Below are positions 6,117 through 8,052 of a DNA stretch of 8,052 nt, piece after piece; positions within the stretch are counted from its first letter, which is position 1; each line of letters begins with the position of its first letter. Below the pieces are notes generated by a model. That model saw only the letters and a list, made by a program, of their open reading frames with translations, was not told the DNA's origin and did not search any database. The stretch is from Ardenticatenales bacterium (GTDB lineage Bacteria > Chloroflexota > Anaerolineae > Promineifilales > UBA4811). A program made the translations under genes and the position numbers. Location of the stretch: contig WSZX01000077.1 of assembly GCA_013139935.1 (NCBI GenBank), forward strand, positions 1-8,052. Direction: 5' to 3'.

Positions 6117-6349
6117 CCGCGATGCTCTTCCGATAGCTGCTGAATCCGGCATCGGGCCAATCTGGTTCAAGGCGGAGGGTGTTGAAAAAGCGGCTGCGGC
6201 GACGGCGCAGCGCTCGTTTTTCTACACTCTCAAGGCGCCGGGAAAAGGGTGAGCGGGGCCACGCGCCGGGTGCGCGCGGCAAACGGGGTTCACGAGGGTG
6301 TGGATATGGACCGGCCGTGGGGGAGCGATGCAGGATGGGATCGGGCCGG
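6117..6349. other. Convergent intergenic region
   Basis: The 233 bp between the kinase and elp3-type stops contain the bidirectional terminator (6176-6230) and then about 120 bp of GC-rich sequence with two copies of GCGCCGGG (6235-6242, 6263-6270). Open frames that cross it show no protein motif. No RNA gene was recognised. Confidence 0.6.
6176..6230. terminator. Bidirectional intrinsic terminator in a 55-bp hairpin
   Basis: AGCGGCTGCG (6189-6198) pairs with CGCAGCGCT (6206-6214) with one bulged G and a 7-nt loop. The stem is preceded by AAAAA (6185-6189) and followed two bases later by TTTTT (6217-6221), so each strand shows a GC stem followed by a T tract. The symmetry extends outward: 6176-6189 matches the reverse complement of 6217-6230 at 12 of 14 positions. 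It lies 60 bp past the kinase stop and 120 bp past the convergent elp3-type stop, as expected for a shared terminator. Confidence 0.75.
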
Positions 6350-6363
6350 CTAGACGGGCCGGC
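6345..6363. repeat. Short GCCGGC repeat/hairpin over the elp3-type stop codon
   Basis: GGGCCGGC occurs at 6343-6350 and again at 6356-6363. As GCCGGC is self-complementary, the two copies can form a 6-bp stem around a 7-nt loop that includes the stop codon (6350-6352). There is no T tract. It may be a minor RNA structure or simple chance in GC-rich DNA. Confidence 0.3.
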
Positions 6364-8002
6364 TCATATACAGTTCTCCCAACTGGAACGCGTGCTTGCG
6401 ATAATAGTCCCGTGTGCCGACGGCAGCGATGACGGCAACACGGCCATAGCCGGCCGAGCGGGCGATCTGGATGGCCCGCCGGACCAGTTGCTCCCCCAGG
6501 CCAATGTGCTGTGCTTCTCCCTCACTCGTGCTGCTGATTGCCAAGGCTGGTCCGTACACGTGTACCTCTCGGATCACAGCATGACCTTTGAGTTCGGCCA
6601 TGACTGGTGTGACGTCGATGTCCGGCAGGGATAGGCGCAGGTATCCGGCCAGCTTGTTGCCTGGGGTCAGGAAGCGGAGAAGACGCTCCTCGGTTGCATC
6701 GGTGCGGTAGGCCAGGTCATCGAGACGGAGTTCGTCGAGCGACACCTGCCCTGCGCGCACCTCGCTGCAGCGGATGCAGGAGCACCGTGCGCCCTGTTTG
6801 GTCAGTCGCTGCTGCACAATCTGCCGCAGGTTGGATTTTTTACTGCCCTCCACGATGTTGCCGGCCGGGATGTCCCGCATGACCCGGTTGATCCGGCAAT
6901 AGGGCTGGACCAGCGTCTTGCAGGCGGCAACCAGATCTATCAGGTCGGGCTCGGGATAGGGAGCATATTCCTCTGCCTGCCACAGATGGTAGAGTTCGGT
7001 CCCCTGCAGCAGCGCCGTGGGGTAGATTTTCATCTCGTCGGGCCGCAGTGATGGGTCGTCCCACCAGCGGGCAAAGTCGGCCAGATCCGACTCGGGCGTT
7101 GCGCCGTAAAGATTGGGCATCCAATGGACGGCGATCTTCATGCCGGCCAGGCGCAAGAGGCGCACGGCAGAGCGCGTCTGGGCTGCCGTGTGGCCCCGCC
7201 TGTTGAGCCGCAGAATCCGGTCATCGAGGCTCTGGGCGCCGAGCTGCACCTTGGTAACTCCCAGGCGGCGGAGCCGGCCGATTTCAGCCGGTGTGATCAT
7301 GTCCGGCCGGGTCTCGATCACCAGCCCCACGTTGCGATGCCGCGCCTTTGCGTTCGCCAGTTGAGCTTCCAGGAGAGAGCCAGCCTCACAATCGTTCATC
7401 GCTTCCAGGCAGCGGCGGATGAACCATTCCTGATAAGGGGCAGGGTAGGCGGACCAACTCCCGCCGAGAATCAGCAACTCAACCTTGTCGGTACTGTGCC
7501 CCAATCCTTCAAAGGTGCTGATGCGGACCGCCGTCTGCGTAAAGGGGTCAAAGTGCAGGCTGGCAGCGCGGGCTGCGCCGGGCTCGTCGGGTAGGTAGCT
7601 CTTGGGTTGCCCATCGACAGTGGGACAAAAGATGCACTGTCCGGGACAGGGATACGGCTTGGTCAGCACTGCCACCGGGGCAACGCCAGAGATGGTGCGG
7701 GTGGGTTTTCGCTGGAGTTTGCGGAGCGTTTCGCGTTCAAAGGGCAGCCGCCCATCGGCGCAGAATCGATGGTAGGCCGCCACCAGTTGCCTCTTGTTAA
7801 AGGTTCGCTTTCCGGCGTAGGGATGGCGGCGCACGATCCGGTTAAAGCCGTCGGCCGTCAGTTTGCCGTCCGACCGAACATCGCGGATAATCGCCAACAG
7901 TTGTTCGTCGTACGGACTCGTATCGTCCAGCGGCCGGCGAGTCGCCAGCCAGTGTTCGTCTCGCTCCCGGGCGGACTTCTCGTGCTTGAATTCTTTGTTC
8001 AT
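6350..8002 (-). CDS. elp3: Elp3 family radical SAM / GNAT tRNA uridine-34 modification enzyme
   Basis: The 550-residue product has the full Elp3 architecture. The N-terminal region (1-110) is basic and probably binds tRNA. The radical SAM domain carries KPYPCPGQCIFCP, with the iron-sulfur cysteines Cys119, Cys123 and Cys126 in CxxxCxxC spacing, followed by PKSYLPDEPGAARA, VELLILGGSWSAYP and VIETRPD. RCSCIRCSEVR (406-416) is the zinc-binding knot typical of the family. The C-terminal GNAT domain (about 470-550) has the acetyl-CoA loop QHIGLG (498-503) and the RDYYRKHAF segment (531-539) with the conserved tyrosines. Elp3 uses acetyl-CoA and radical SAM chemistry to form 5-carboxymethyl-type modifications on the tRNA wobble uridine; in bacteria it acts without the other Elongator subunits. 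The first ATG was taken as the start. The frame is open upstream to the window edge but contains no ATG, GTG or TTG, and no clear ribosome binding site is visible. It is convergent to the kinase operon. Confidence 0.93.
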   Translation of the reverse strand: MNKEFKHEKSARERDEHWLATRRPLDDTSPYDEQLLAIIRDVRSDGKLTADGFNRIVRRHPYAGKRTFNKRQLVAAYHRFCADGRLPFERETLRKLQRKPTRTISGVAPVAVLTKPYPCPGQCIFCPTVDGQPKSYLPDEPGAARAASLHFDPFTQTAVRISTFEGLGHSTDKVELLILGGSWSAYPAPYQEWFIRRCLEAMNDCEAGSLLEAQLANAKARHRNVGLVIETRPDMITPAEIGRLRRLGVTKVQLGAQSLDDRILRLNRRGHTAAQTRSAVRLLRLAGMKIAVHWMPNLYGATPESDLADFARWWDDPSLRPDEMKIYPTALLQGTELYHLWQAEEYAPYPEPDLIDLVAACKTLVQPYCRINRVMRDIPAGNIVEGSKKSNLRQIVQQRLTKQGARCSCIRCSEVRAGQVSLDELRLDDLAYRTDATEERLLRFLTPGNKLAGYLRLSLPDIDVTPVMAELKGHAVIREVHVYGPALAISSTSEGEAQHIGLGEQLVRRAIQIARSAGYGRVAVIAAVGTRDYYRKHAFQLGELYMSRPV

Positions 8003-8052
8003 GAGCCGACACGTTTTCCACGGCGATCTATGGCAGCAAGGGTGACGCGGAT

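Noticed and set aside
6179..6634. Open frame of 151 codons on the plus strand starting in the terminator hairpin
   Set aside because: It begins inside the hairpin and runs antisense through the GNAT domain of the elp3-type gene; its translation is Arg/Gly-rich at first and has no motif.
1..8052. CRISPR array, tRNA or rRNA, transposase, toxin-antitoxin or phage-defence cassette
   Set aside because: I found no regularly spaced repeats, no tRNA- or rRNA-like sequence, and no motif of these protein families on either strand.

Overview
This window looks like chromosomal DNA from a GC-rich bacterium, most plausibly a member of the Chloroflexota (Anaerolineae-like). That placement is inference. It rests on secreted proteins with an S/T-rich, FLPLV-type C-terminal tail, an N-acetylmuramoyl-L-alanine amidase of the PGRP type with a long N-terminal beta-rich region, a stand-alone bacterial Elp3, and a receiver domain fused ahead of a soluble histidine kinase. 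No transposase, CRISPR array, tRNA or rRNA was seen.

Layout. Positions 1-2720 carry two minus-strand genes for secreted hydrolases. First in transcription order is a 685-residue GH39-like (clan GH-A) glycoside hydrolase. It is followed after 12 bp by a PGRP/amidase that runs off the left edge. Positions 2721-3155 form a divergent intergenic region of about 435 bp with no convincing gene. It contains a long imperfect inverted repeat, a cluster of dyads, and a very good sigma70-type promoter facing right.

Positions 3156-6116 hold three plus-strand genes that look like one operon. The first encodes a polytopic membrane protein with a UbiA-like layout but without the UbiA aspartate motifs. The second encodes a membrane-anchored UbiE-like SAM methyltransferase with a C-terminal zinc ribbon, overlapping the first by ATGA. 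The third encodes a soluble receiver-histidine kinase fusion 16 bp downstream. The promoter lies so close to the first ATG that the mRNA should be leaderless or nearly so. Positions 6117-6349 separate this operon from a convergent minus-strand elp3-type gene (6350-8002) and contain a 55-bp near-perfect hairpin with A and T tracts that should terminate transcription in both directions.

How the genes work together. The left pair probably acts outside the membrane on polysaccharide or peptidoglycan. The middle trio couples two putative lipid or quinone-modifying membrane proteins to a phosphorelay protein. This is the least familiar combination here and the best candidate for a new functional association. 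The elp3-type gene is a housekeeping tRNA-modification gene unrelated to its neighbours. All functional assignments come from reading motifs by eye; no database search was run.
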